In this document: positions 36,252-48,447 of the stretch, piece by piece | How the letters are laid out: the number at the start of each line of letters is the position of its first letter | Position numbering within the stretch: position 1 is the stretch's first letter | From: Dolomedes plantarius | Taxonomy: Eukaryota; Arthropoda; Arachnida; Araneae; Dolomedidae | Reading direction: 5' to 3' | NCBI GenBank assembly: GCA_907164885.2 | Contig: OU015490.1 | Span: forward strand, 240,609,674 to 240,673,673 | DNA: 64,000 nucleotides | The notes under the pieces: model-generated | What the model was told of the DNA's origin: nothing | Database searches by the model: none | The model's input: the letters and a program-made list of their open reading frames with translations, nothing else | Position numbers and translations under genes: made by a program

Positions 36252-37587
36252 GCTGTTTATATATGAAGGGGATATCGTGTCTATTATGTAAAATGTTGCA
36301 AAATCCTTTCTGTATTTACAACTTCCATTATGGACAGGGATCCGTTTTTAAAATATTGGTGAAAAAGTAAAAGGATTTGAGTGAAAAACGTTAATCTTTG
36401 AGCAATCTTTTGTCTTTGACTTATTTAATCAAAAGTGCCTTTACAAAACAACCATTAGATGCATAAAAACTTGAAATAAATATTGTTTGGTTTCAATATG
36501 TATGCTAAACCAAGATCTCTAATTTAATAATCCTTTTACTTTTGCACATACGGTATGTTTCAAGTAAATTTGTGTCCAGGATTCATAAAATATACATTTT
36601 GGAAATTTTTATTCACTTAGTAGGAGTGAACAAATCATTTTTCAGGAATAATGCTTTATATGGAAAAAATATTTAAGATTCTGGACAATTTTATAAAAAC
36701 ATATCAAAAAATGTTATATAAAGATTCATAGAGATTTAATGTTAGGTATTTTAGATATTACCTGTAAAATCTTAAATCTGGAAAACTTCCATTCTGAGAT
36801 ATATACACTTAAACCACAGATATATAGCTGGGAATGGACAATAGAGTTTCTCCCTTGCAATGTAATCATCATACAAACATACAGTTTTAATTAATGGATT
36901 ATAAAAGCTCTTCAAAATGTTTTAAGTCAAGAAAATATTTTAATTATTTTTTTAGATCTACTGGATCCTCACTACTCACTATCAAGTTTTTAATATCATC
37001 TTTGAGGTAATGTTTTCATCATGACATAAGAACCTACGAACATCAATTTAAACTTCAATTTTTGCTTCAATTTTCCCATAAATTTACACATTTAAAAATT
37101 ATAACTTAGATTTTTCTGTGTGGAGACAGCTTTATTTCACTCTAGAAAACTTGACTGCATTATATTTCATTCACGTTGGAAAAGAAAAGGAAAATAAAAT
37201 AAAACACAAAATTTTTATTTGTCTCATCTTGTTTTATTTTCTTCCCTTTTTTACTGCATTTCCCCCCTCTGTCAGTGTTTAATTTTTGGGGAATGTACTT
37301 TTTGATACCAAGTTTCAGAAAAATTTACCCTTTTGTTTAAGATGTGGTCTAACGAGCTGAACTTGTAAACAGTTTTAGAGATATTTCTTACAGATGCTTC
37401 ATTTAATAACTCATAGTTTATTATCTATAAATTGGTGGAAGAGGGTGTATATAAAATGTATGTCAAACACATCGTGATTTTCGTCAATGTACATGTGTTT
37501 CAAACGTATGTAAAAACCTCACCTTAGATCAAGAAATATTTTTGTGTTAAAGTGATGAAATAACATATCATTTATCTTATATCTGCA
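36252..37587. other. Unassigned AT-rich sequence
   Basis: No open frame with a recognisable domain, no repeat unit and no structured element was found in this 1.3 kb. Confidence 0.45.
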
Positions 37588-37785
37588 AGGCCGTGGCGGC
37601 CTTCTGGTACAGCGCACTGGCTTTGGGTGCTGATTGTGCTCAGATCGAATCCTGGCGAAGCGTCACTAAAATGCCTCCGTTTGTGTCGTCCCTTCATAGG
37701 GGGCAATGCTCCGCCTATATGGCGCTCCCATAATAAAGTGGCCAGCAAAACTGCGGTGAAATATAGGCGAATGTATTCGTGACAA
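37588..37785 (+). mobile_element. tRNA-derived SINE candidate (type 2)
   Basis: A GC-richer 200-bp island starts GGCCGTGGCGGCCTTCTGGT. It has an A-box-like TGGTACAGCGCACTGG and, about 35 bases on, a B-box-like AGATCGAATCC, followed by a tRNA-unrelated body with GGGGGCAATGCTCCGCC and GTGGCCAGCAAAACTGCGG. The order and spacing fit a tRNA-derived SINE. It differs from the type-1 candidate at 2100-2378. No target duplication was resolved. Confidence 0.55.
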
Positions 37786-37859
37786 ATGCCTCTGCAGGAA
37801 AAAAAATATTATACCTGCTATTTTCTTCAATGGTTGTTTAATAATATCTATTTAAATAT

Positions 37860-38470
37860 AATTAACATTATTCTTGTCGGCTGGCATATGTATACATTTC
37901 TGTACATATTTAACAATACTTTTATAAGTATATCTTTCAACAATAAAATGTTAAAATGCATACTTTAAAAATTAATTTCTAATTACAAACATCATTGAAT
38001 ACATAAACGTATACTCACATAAAGTATAAGAAACATATTTGCACATCAAAATATTTGCAACGTAAGAAAATTTATGTACATAAGAGATATTTTTCATTGC
38101 GAAATTCTAATAAATCCTTTTTTTTTTTTTGCTGTATGTAAATTTATGTCTTCATCTTTCCTGTTTTATCTAGTTATAAAAATTCACAAATGCAAGTCTA
38201 GAGAGTGAAAAGAACTGATATAAATCAACTTCTTTTATTTTTAACATCTTAAATTCTATCCTCGAAGAATGTAGAAATCCCGTTCTAGAGAAGAAAATAT
38301 GGCGACGCTCTAAAATTTTATCTCGCCAGTAATCCTTGTTGTTTGGAAATATTTTTCCTCCATGTTCTCGCATCTATCATAAAATTTTTTTAAGACACTA
38401 CAATATATAATTTTTCTTCTGAAGTGTTCTCTATAACAACTTGCTCTTTAAAATTTTATTAAGAATAACC
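37860..38470. repeat. Dispersed AT-rich repeat, copy 1 (related to 44.4-46.3 kb)
   Basis: Blocks GTCGGCTGGCATATGTATAC, ATTTCTGTACATATTTA, AATACTTTTATAAGTATA, TTTCAACAATAAAA, ACATCATT.AATACATAAACG and ATCAAAATATTTGCAACGTA recur in the same order at 44.5-44.7 kb and, more decayed, at 44.9-45.1 and 45.7-46.1 kb. No terminal structure was found. Confidence 0.6.
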
Positions 38471-39499
38471 AGTTTTTAGATCCATGAAAGGATAAGTTTT
38501 TTTCCTTAAATAATGGGAAATTTATACAGAGATTTTTTGCAACTCAGTTTCTTTATTGATAAACAAGACTCTTAATTTTTGAATAGCGATCCATAAAAAC
38601 TATTTTTGATAGAATGTGAATTCAAATACTTATAATAAGCCTCTTGTAAAAGCAATTTTGAAATGAACGGTTTTTTTAATCCAAAAGAAATACATAGGAA
38701 AATCTCTTCTTTTATATATATATTTATTGAAAGTGGGGCATTATGTGGCAATCGATTATTTATATAAAATAGGTTGGATAATAACAGACAGCTGGTTAAG
38801 TTTCTACACTATTTAATGCAAAATATACATCATTGTTTTTAGAAATATGATAAATGTGCTTACAAAATGAAACAAATATTTAAAAATAATTGCCAAAATT
38901 TTATGTCTAAATCACGCAATCTTTGTATATATTTACATAATAATAAAATTCTGAGTTTGTACGTTATGGTATTTAATACAAGAAGAAATGAGTTTAATAT
39001 GGTATTTTTTCTCTTTATCCCAGATAATACCATATTGAGGTATTGCTATAAGTATAGAATTTCCTCAAAGTTTTAATATATGACCAGTAAAAAACTGCCT
39101 ACTGTTGAAAATATATACATAATATATAAAAAGCAACATGCCAGTTTGTTCAAGAAACCACCCATAATAGTTATAAATGCATGAATTAATCGGAAGTATA
39201 AACAATTTTCATGTTATTATATTTTAAAAAAAATGTGATGATAAATGTGTTAATTTCAGTTTTATTGTTGCCATTTTGATATTGATAATAACTATTCTTT
39301 TACGACGGCACTATTTTATAAGTTTTGTTTCCTGTAATTTCTTTTTGAACATTTTTATATACTTGAAATAATTCCTCTTATTTTATAGAAAAATGGTGAT
39401 CGTTGAAAATTGAAATTATGTATACTGAAAACAGTATAATGTGAAATGGAATGTATGATACAATTTTATTACACACTTAACCTGTGAGAGATTTATACC
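38471..39499. other. Unassigned AT-rich sequence
   Basis: No feature recognised. The open frame at 38867-39076 has no recognisable domain. Confidence 0.45.
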
Positions 39500-40094
39500 C
39501 CAGTCAAAATAGACCCGATTTTGACGAATGGCTAAAAAAAATATGAAAGTTTTGAAATTTGGTGAAGATGTTTGTTAAGGCATGCTAATGAACATACTAA
39601 AAGTCCCCACCGATCAGACTTGAGCTTTCGTCGCCATCTTGGAAAATGTGTACACTTTTTTGGCTTTTTGGAAATATCTTTAAAAATATTGATTTTATAA
39701 AAAATAATTAAATGCAAAATTTAAAGAGCATTAAATTATGAACAGAAATCATTCATAACATTTTTTTTATATGTCTAACAGGAACAAAGATAGTTGACTT
39801 TGAAAAGAGTGCACTATCACACCTGGGACGCGCAAGCGCGGTTCCCCATCGCGGTGGGGGGAAATACCCGCGCATGTGCATACCATATTTAGCCAAATTA
39901 GTTTTACACTAAAGGGGAAGGTGTTTTTGTATTTTTTTCAAATAACTAGGGAAATATTAACTTTCCGTTAAAAAAGTTTATTTCAAAAATTAAAAAATAT
40001 TAAATTATGTACAAAAACGATTTTATACATTTTTGTCGTAAACCTAACAGGAACGAAGATACTGACTATAAAATGCGCGTTGATAATGGAGGTA
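39500..40094. repeat. Left terminal inverted repeat of the 4.1-kb element
   Basis: About 595 bp, matching 43061-43642 in reverse complement. It contains GACTTGAGCTTTCG, ACTATCACACCTGGGACGCG, a GC-rich patch with CCCCATCGCGGTGGGG (a self-complementary core) and CTAACAGGAACAAAGATA. The left copy has about 15 extra bases just inside the tip relative to the right copy. Confidence 0.88.
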
Positions 40095-40130
40095 AGTTCT
40101 ACAAAAAACAATGCACAAAAAACATATATT

Positions 40131-40232
40131 ATATTTTTTTATAAGTCTAACACGAACAAAGATAATTGACTTTGGAAAGAGCGCACTATCACACCAGGCA
40201 CGCTCATGTGCATACCGTAAGGCGCCAAATCG
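40131..40232. repeat. Subterminal direct repeat inside the 4.1-kb element
   Basis: The stretch TAAGTCTAACACGAACAAAG...TTGACTTTGGAAAGAG...GCACTATCACACCAGG...CATGTGCATACC repeats part of the left inverted repeat (39766-39885) in the same orientation. A third, shorter match (CCTAACAGGAACGAAGATA) lies at 40042-40060. Repeated subterminal words are common transposase-binding sites, so these may be the binding array; that role is inferred. Confidence 0.7.
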
Positions 40233-40297
40233 GTCATACCCTAGTATTTTCCTAGCCAGTTAATAGTTAATCACCGTTCTGTGTGCGTCTGTGAACA

Positions 40298-42850
40298 ATG
40301 GCTGATACGGAACTATGTTTTATATGTAAAAAATTAATGTCAAATGATGATTTCGTGAATGTAGGAGAAAAGGGGGTCAACGCTTTAAAGAGAGCTAGTG
40401 TCCAAAGAAAAGACAATAAGCATGAACAGTTGGAACATTTAAAATCTGTTTCGGTTCATTCGTTGTGTCGGAGAAATTACACCAGACCAGGAAGTATAAA
40501 AGTTGATTTATAAAGAAATGCAGAAATCGCGTCAACATCCCAAAGTAAAGAGCTCGTGGTAAGTTTACGATATTTTTTACCTCAGTTCGGTTTTCGAACA
40601 AAATGTTTCTTTTGTACGGCAGTGATAGACGAAGAATTCAAAGCAAGACAAAAGAAAAAACCAACTGACAGGCTAAGAACTATATACGAAGGTAGGAGTC
40701 TCGAAATGAAAAACAAAGTTCTTGAAGCTGCAGAGAATAGACATGACCAGTGGGGAGAGGAAGTTCAGTGTGAAATACGTAATAAACGTTGCTGATTTAG
40801 TTGCAGCTGATGCGATTTATCACCAAGATTGCTTCATGACTTTTTTTCTACACACTGCACCAATCAGAAAGAGAGGGCGGCCTGAGTCGGATTACGTCTC
40901 AGCAGCTGTAGACGAAATATCCTTCTTCCTTGATAATAATGACGACTGTCAATTCTCACTACTCGAACTCAAATCTCAAATTTCAGGGCTAGTTCCAGAC
41001 GACATCACTTTGAGAAATAAGTTGAAACAAAAATATGGGGATGGCATTATTTTTGCTTCAAACTCCAAAAAAGTTACTGTCATATGTTTACGTAATACTG
41101 GAATGAAAGTCTTATCAGACTCTTGGTACGACAAAAGGATAAGAAATGATCGTGAGGAGCGTCTACGAAAAGTACAAAATGCTGCAGCCATAATAAAAGA
41201 AGACATCCAGACACCAGTTTATGACACTCATTGCTACTCCCCATGTGATAACTTTTTCAGAGATGTGAACAAGGGCATTTCAAAAAGCCTAAAATCTCTT
41301 TTGGAGCACTTGATTATTAAAAAAAAGACTGCTAAGGCGGAAAAAAAGTCACTTCAGTAGCTCACGTCATTATATCAGCGCTAAGGTCACGATCATTTAT
41401 GTCTCCTCTGCTCAATGGTCTTGCTTTATTTTTGTACAGAAAAGTTCTGTTCCAAGAATTTAATAACAATGCTCTCGAATTTGGGATTTTGTTCTTCTTA
41501 CTATGAAGCCCAACACTTGAGATGTCATCCATAAATCATCCGCAACCCCAAATGCGCGAGAGATCATTCTGCCAATTCGTATTTGACAATGCAAATTTCA
41601 ATGTGTCGACAATCGATGGCCTGGATACGTTTCATAGCACGGGGGGGGGGGGGCATTACTTGTTTTACTCCAGCGTCAGCAGTAGAACCCGGGACGAAGA
41701 TAAAAAAATTAACTGAACTTACATCCGCATCGACCGTAGGCAAAATGGGAATCATTCCTCTGGAAACGTTTGAAAATTTTCGAGGGCCTTGGGTAAAAAC
41801 AATTACTATCGAACATTTGAATGTCTTAAATCCTTTAGCGGAAGATTTACCACTGCCTAAGCCATCCGATATCTCCTGGATGTGTGCTAAGCGGTTAGGT
41901 CTTGGACAGATACCTGAATGGAAAGGATTTTTCCACTGTATAACCAGAAACCAGCCTTGTGAAAAGACCAAAGTAATAACCCTTCCTTTTGTTAATTCAC
42001 CACCAAGCAAGTATGACACCATTTTCACTGTGCTGAAATATGCTGCCCAGCAATGTGTTAAAATGCACCAAAAGTCTTGCATACTCACGTTTGACCAACC
42101 ACTGTATATTAAAGCTCGAGAGATAGTCGCAGCAACATCCAATCCATTATTATCAAGTTGTATTGTGAGGCTTGGTGGATTCCATCTTTTAATGTCATTC
42201 TTAGGCTGCATTGGGTACATAATGGCTGGAAGTGGGTTAAAAGAAATACTCACTTTGATTTAGGCACCTACGTCAGTAGAAAAAATGTTGCCTGGCCATG
42301 CATACGCTAGGGCCGTCCGAGCTCATTTATTGACCCAAACAGCCTTAGCAAAAATAATTTTTGACGGCATGGACATATCGGATTTGGAATGTAAAAATCT
42401 CCGGGAGTTGTTTCGAGATTTTGCAACTGAACCACCATCGCAAGGAACCTTAAACGCACACACTCAAATATGAGCCATCGAAATTAAAATGAGGAAGACC
42501 TTGGAGTACCTGCAAAAGAAAGGCCCAACTGCTTTTGGGGCTGGAAGCGTCAAGAGAAAATTCTTGTGCCTATCACAATTATGGATGCAGTAGTTCTCGA
42601 TTCAGTTTTAAACATGGTGTTTTGAAACTGTAAGACTGACTGTGGAGTAAGATGCGGATGTCGGAAAGCAGGCGTCAACTGCACAACGGCTCACAATAAT
42701 TACAATGGGGTATGTTAGAATGGCATCAGCCCTGTTGATGATGACGATCGAATGAAAGAAGTTGATGAATGGGCCGATGCTAGCGGATCCATAGACGATC
42801 TATACATGCCTGACGAAGGGGAGAATCCCGTACCGAAAAAAAGCACGTAA
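40298..42850 (+). pseudogene. Decayed zinc-ligand-rich transposon protein, unassigned family
   Basis: Starting at ATG 40298 (MADTELCFICKK), frame pieces join as follows: 40298-40780 with a TAA at 40511; a one-base shift near 40780; 40780-41360; 41384-41650 in the first frame with a TGA; a shift at the 13-G run 41641-41653; 41650-42470 with a TAG at 42260-42262; then a last piece at about 42540-42850. Visible motifs are CX2C...HX2C twice (residues 7-57, and TKCFFC...YHQDC), MSPLLNGLALFLYRK, QFVFDNANFNV, LRLGGFHLLMSF-like with GSGLKEIL, then HAYARAVRAHLL, and a C-terminal Cys cluster CKTDCGVRCGCRKAGVNC. I recall this architecture from uncharacterised proteins common in invertebrate genomes, usually much longer between the HAYARAVR block and the Cys cluster, which suggests an internal deletion here. 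Function is not known to me; a role in transposition is inferred from its position between inverted repeats. Confidence 0.75.
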
Positions 42851-43060
42851 ATCCTGAAGTAGGTAAGCTTGAATAATTATTCGCAATGGAAATCTGATAG
42901 TGAATACCCCCAAGTTTACTTCATTCATGTATAAAATTAATAATGATTAATTATTACATAGCCAAAAACATTAAAGTCTATTTTCTTGTGTTTAAAGAAT
43001 GCCGAAATGTGGGAGAGGTTAGAAATTCAAAGAAGAGCGCCTGCAACGAGACTTTGAAGC

Positions 43061-43642
43061 TACCTCCATTATCAACTCGCATTTTATAGTCAATACCTTC
43101 GTTCATGTTAGGTTTACGACAAAAATGTATAAAATCGTTTTTGTACATAATTTAATGTTTTTTTAATTTTTGAAATAAACTTTTTTTACGTAAAGTTAAT
43201 ATTTCCCTAGTAATTTGAAAAAATACAAAAAAAAACCCATTTAGTGTAAAACTAATTTGGCTAATTAAGGTAAGCACATGCGCGGGTATTTCCCCCCACC
43301 GCGATGGGGAACCGCGCTTGCGCGTCCCAGGTGTGATAGTGCGCTCTTTTCAAAGTCAATTATCTTTGTTCCTGTTAGACATATAAAAAAATGTTATTAA
43401 TGATTTTTGTTCATAATTTAATGCTCTTTAATTTTTGTATTTAATTATTTTTTATAAAATAAATATTTTTAAAGTTATTTCCAAAAAACCAAAAAAGTGT
43501 ACACATTTTCCAAGATGGCAGCGAAAGCTCAAGTCTGATCGGTGGGGACTTTTAGTATGTTCATTAGCATGCCTAAACAAACATCTCCACCAATTTTCAA
43601 AACTTTCATATTTTTTTTAGCCATAAAACCTATTTTGACTGG
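43061..43642. repeat. Right terminal inverted repeat of the 4.1-kb element
   Basis: About 582 bp, the reverse complement of 39500-40094 with scattered substitutions and short A/T-run indels. The small open frame here mirrors one in the left arm and is not a gene. Confidence 0.88.
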
Positions 43643-43728
43643 TCTATTACTGCATTTCAAGTTAATGATGAACTCAACAGTTTCTCAAAATTTTATGAGA
43701 GTTTAACGAACAAAATTTCATATTATCT

Positions 43729-43732
<4 letters not shown>

Positions 43733-43812
<80 letters not shown>
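43733..43812. repeat. (TA)n(GA)n microsatellite
   Basis: About 49 bp of TA followed by about 29 bp of GA, just outside the 4.1-kb element. Confidence 0.95.
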
Positions 43813-43813
<1 letters not shown>

Positions 43814-44449
43814 TTTCTCGTTTAAATCCGACTAATTAATTCATTTTTTGGAATAAGGTTTTTATAAATATTAGCTTCATATGCTTACCACGTAATCGTA
43901 TTACACTGATATTTTTTTAGCTAATATAATTAAACATTCTTTTATTTCAAGTATTGTGAGTTATAACTTTATAATTTTTTTTGTATTACAATTAATATTG
44001 CAAGTATAATAAAAATTACATTTAGAAAAATGTGCTTTGTGAGATGTGATAGAGAAGAGAAATGCTTTATTTATTGACCATTTTTATTATTCGGTATACA
44101 GCAACCTTCTAGATTTTTATTGTTCCTCTGTCATGTTTTCTTGTATCCTCTTTTTCTTAATCTACAAACTGAACGTAAAAAACGAAATTTAATCTTGATG
44201 AACTCATAGAAAGAGAGCTGTTGATCGTAAAAACTTTTCCCCGAAAAGTTTTCTTATTTGTCCTCTTGGGGATTTCTTATTTAATATCACGTTGATATTA
44301 AAGGAGAAATGAAATACCAGAAAATACATTGATAAAAGAGATATATCTTCTACACATTAAAATGATTTAAAATGTACATCTATGTACACGATAATTCTAA
44401 ATTATTACTGATTTTTTAAAAATTTTAAATATAATGTTTTATTTTTAAA
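43813..44449. other. Unassigned AT-rich sequence
   Basis: No feature recognised. Confidence 0.5.
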
Positions 44450-46320
44450 GGATATTTAAGAATGCATATTAAAATTTTATCAAGATATTTAGTTAACATT
44501 AGTCGAGTCGGCTTGCATATATATGCATTTCTGTAGATATTTATTAATACTTTAATAAGTATAATTTTCAACAATAAAAAAATAAAAATGTATGCTTTGT
44601 AAATTAATTCCTCATTACAAATATCATTTAATACATGAACGCATATTCAGATTTAGTACAAGAAAAATATTCACACATCAAAATATTTGCAACGTAACAT
44701 GACGATGAACGAAATAAATGTGACGAAATAAATGTGAAATATAATGTGTAGCAGATAAACGAAATATATTTTTTACACATTAAAATGCTTAAAAGTTTTC
44801 ATCTATGTGTATGATAATACTAAATTATTATAAAAACAGTTTACTTTAAATATGTTTTCTTATTTTTAGTGGATATTTTAGAATAGATATTAAAATTTAA
44901 TTAACATAACTGACGTCGGCTTGTATATATACTTATTTCTGTACATCTTTATTGATACCTTTATAAGTGTGTTTTTCAAGCATAAAAATAAAAAAATATA
45001 ATTTATAAATTAATTACTAATAACGAACATCATTAAATAAATAAACGTGTATTCAGATAAAATATGAGAAAAAATTTTTGAACATAAAAATATTTGCAAC
45101 ATTGCATGATGTGTATACATAATAGCTATTTATTATTGCGAGATTCTTGTTAATAATTTTCTTTACATATTTATCAATATATTTATAAGTACATTTATTA
45201 TGCAGAGAAAATCAAAAATGTATAATTTATTAATTAATTACTATTAACAAATATCAATAAATATATAAATCTATATTCATATTCGTATCTTAGAAAATAT
45301 GAGAGAAATAGTTGTAACACTACATAATTTGTACACATAAGCGATATTTTTCATTGAAGTTCTAGTAAATCGTTTTTTCCATTGATATAAATTTGCCTTC
45401 ATATGTTCTACTTTATCTATTTATAAATATTTCCAAATGCCCATCCAAAGAGTAAAAAAGAACTGATATAAATGAACTTTCTTTACTTTTAAAATCTTAA
45501 ATTATATCCGACAAGGATGTTAAGTAGTAGATAGTTTTGGAAACTTTAGAAAATATTTCTGATCTTTAAAGAATCTGGAAATTATATTTAGGTTGTATAT
45601 ATGTTAAATAGTACGCACATTAATATTCTCGAGCTTAAAATTTCACTCAGTTTTAAAATTTTCATTTGAGCGAAGAATAATTCCATTTAATTTGAAGCAT
45701 ATTATGTGACTTAGACTGCTATGCAATTTTCATTTTGATGAAATTTAATTAATATAACTGACGTCGCACAATTATAATTATTTTTTTCAAGCATAAAAAA
45801 GAAAAATATACAATTTATAAATTAATTACTAATAAACAACATCATTAAATCCATAAACGTTTATTGAATAAATTATATTTGCAACATTGCATAATTTGTA
45901 TACATAAGCGATATTTTGAATTGCTAAGTTCTAGTAAATCCTTTTTTTTCCTGGATGTAAATTGATGTCTTCATTTTTCCAACTTTATCTATTTATAAAA
46001 TAACAAACGCACGTCCGGAGAGTGAAAAGTACTAATATAAATCAACTTCCTTTAGTTTTAACATATTAAATTATATCCTATAAGGATCTTAAGAAACAGA
46101 CAGTTCTGAAAACTTCAGAAAATATCTCTAATGTTTAAGGAATCTGAAAATTACATTTGGTTGTATATATGTTAAATAGTATGCAAATTAATATCCTCAA
46201 GCTTAAAATTTCACTCAGTTTTAACATATTCACTTGAGCGAAGGATAATTTCATATAAATTGAAGCATATTATCTCACTTAGACTGCTATGTTCCTTTCA
46301 TTTTAATCAATATTTAGCAT
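44450..46320. repeat. Dispersed or long-period AT-rich repeat, about 3 degenerate copies
   Basis: Copies related to 37860-38470 begin near 44510 (GAGTCGGCTTGCATATATAT), 44910 (GACGTCGGCTTGTATATATA) and 45760 (GACGTCGCAC). Later blocks (AAGAACTGATATAAAT.AACTT, CTTAAATTATATCC.A.AAGGAT, TAAAATTTCACTCAGTTTTA) also repeat at about 45460-45665 and 46030-46225. The order is conserved but copies are much diverged. Confidence 0.65.
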
Positions 46321-48026
46321 GTAAAAGTTAGGGAATTTATTTCAAAATTTTACCTCCATAACCTCCAACATTTTAACTTTTACATTTTATTTCAACATCT
46401 AAAAATCATTAAAATGATCATGTCTTCACAAAACCTAATAAAAAATATGCGACCAAAATGTTTAAACAAATTTTACTTCTACAATTGATTATATTTCGTA
46501 CGATTCATCAATAACTTAAAATATCTTTTACGGGTTTTGAATACATTCAAGATTAGTTTTCAATTTTCCTGGGTATAAATAACGCAAATATGTATTTTTA
46601 TTTTATTCTACAGCATGCTTTAAACGTTAAACGAGTGACATCCCATAAAGTTTGCTTTTTGAGGCAGTTATTGTAATAGAAAATATTCAACTTTAAATTT
46701 AGTATCTTCTGCTGCACGTAAAAAATCTATCAAAAGTCTTCAGGGATTATTAAGAAATGTTCAACTTTAAAATTAATATCTGTCGTACGTAAAAAAATAA
46801 TTTATCTTCGGGCAATATTAAGAATGCAATATTGATTCTTCTGCATTAAAGAAATCTATGTTTGTAATATTATTTAAAATTTAAAAAATGACAAGAATTA
46901 AAATGTAATGTGTTGAAATTGCAAAATAAAGATTCTTAGCATAATTGTTACTTCATTGATTTTTTCTCATGGGCTGATTCCGAGAAGAGTTTTATAACCT
47001 GGTAAATTACTTCCTTATTTTCATTTATTAAACGATAATCTTATATGTAAAATTGTCAAATTGGTTTATTTAAACCATTTAAGTTTTTGTTGTGATTAAA
47101 CTCTATATGGGTATTTTAACTCGATATACCAATAAAATAAACCCTTTGAAACAACTTCAAGGATGTGTCAAGGAAAGAGATGTATAATTGTAAGATCTAT
47201 TTATTTAAAAATCTAAATTTGGATGTTCTGATTACCGTGACCATTTATGAATACAGATAAATTTTCTCCATAAAATTTTCAAATTTCTTCATGGCTGTTT
47301 AAAGGAAGGAAAGAAATTTTGAGATATGATATGTTACGTTTTATACAAGTAAACGAGAACTGGTTCAGTTTCATGATAATTTGTCAATATTTTATAAAAT
47401 TTCAAAATATTCATAAATATTTTAAATATATTTTTAAAATATTTTAAAATAATGAAAAAAATAATAAAGATAATTCCCGTCGTGTACGTCGGAACTGTTT
47501 CAAGATGTTTTATTTGCGTTTAAATTTTTTATATATGCTCTATACTTGGGTACTAGTGAACTTAAAAATCTCTACTCTTGTATCCATGAAATTTAAAGTG
47601 AGATAACTTTATAAAAAATATTTAAGGAATCATGAAGCAGTGACAAGAAGCTGATGTGAAAAGAAGCCAAAATTAAAATAAAATGAAAAAATCGTTAGCA
47701 TCCAACTTTAGCTTACTTCTAACTACATTTATTTTGATTTTCGAGATAATGTATATTTATATTTTTATCTTATACGGAAATCTTCAAGTTACTACTAAGA
47801 TTAATTACTACGAAGTTTAATTACTACTTTAGTTACTACTAAGTTTAATTACTACCTTATTTACTAATAAGTTTAATTACTACTCGCAGTGTCATTAGTA
47901 GAAATGTTCAGTGGAGGTGTCTCTACGTATGGAAAAAATTCTGATTTATATTACTTATAAACTGTCGCTATTTTTTTATAAAATCAATTTGTTATTAATT
48001 TGAGTCTAACTCATTGCATTAACAGT
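46321..48026. other. Unassigned AT-rich sequence with a short TTTAATTACTAC repeat
   Basis: At 47785-47885, words of the form (T/A)AGTTTAATTACTAC repeat four to five times with spacings of about 25-30 bp. Nothing else was recognised. Confidence 0.45.
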
Positions 48027-48219
48027 TCAGTATATGTCACGTTTTTTGCAAAAAGTTTCAATCCAGTCCGATCTTCTTGCAATCTTTTTTTCAACATCTG
48101 CAAATCTCAACCGGTCGTGGTAAGACGTGACCACTTTATGTAAACAGGCAAAGTAAAGAACCATGAAAACTGAAGGAAATATGGAAAAGAACGCAGCAAC
48201 GGGTGGCAGAAAAACTTCC
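48027..48219 (-). CDS. Possible terminal exon with a membrane segment (weak)
   Basis: On the minus strand an acceptor-like CTTCTACATATCTTAG precedes 48219. The frame then reads EVFLPPVAAFFSIFPSVFMV, then LYFACLHKVVTSYHDRLRFA and a basic tail to TGA at 48027. The first 30 residues are hydrophobic enough for one membrane helix, and codon composition is less AT-biased than in neighbouring random frames. I recognise no family, see no polyadenylation signal in place and cannot find an upstream exon. It could equally be an old element fragment; the opposite strand also has a 94-codon open frame here. Confidence 0.2.
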
Positions 48220-48447
48220 CTAAGATATGTAGAAGTATGCACACGCCGACGTCACAATTTAGAATTTTCTGCATACAAATCAATCCATTTGTATTCAAAA
48301 TCTGTTGCTTCCTTTCCTCAGAAAAAAGCAAAAAGTGTTGTAGTGCCAAATTCAACTGAATATGAACCATTAAAATATTTCCTTTTAATGCAATTTTTGA
48401 CTTGCCATTATAATTCTTTAATATGTGAATTCAAGTTAAATCGGTAA

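Larger units (their letters stand above)
39500..43642 (+). mobile_element. 4.1-kb DNA transposon with ~590-bp terminal inverted repeats, superfamily unassigned
   Basis: Both ends share CCAGTCAAAATAG (39500-39512; reverse complement at 43630-43642). The two ends then stay alignable inward for about 590 bp, to GATAATGGAGGTA at about 40094 on the left and its complement at 43061 on the right. Between the arms is a decayed gene of about 2.5 kb. Inverted repeats this long are unusual for cut-and-paste elements. The immediate flanks (TTATACC and TCTATTA) do not give a convincing target duplication. The encoded protein has zinc-ligand motifs but no DDE triad that I can recognise, so no superfamily is claimed. 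Confidence 0.85.

Noticed and set aside
40557..40583. GTAAGT...CCTCAG interval resembling a 27-nt intron in the zinc-ligand protein gene
   Set aside because: Too short for a spliceosomal intron and it keeps the frame open, so it is more likely coding sequence or chance.
41564..42253. 229-codon minus-strand open frame in the 4.1-kb element
   Set aside because: Mirror of the plus-strand reading that contains the family motifs; no recognisable domain on the minus strand.
43435..43620. 61-codon open frame repeated at 39532-39717
   Set aside because: It lies in both terminal inverted repeats and simply reflects their sequence; there is no sign of coding constraint.
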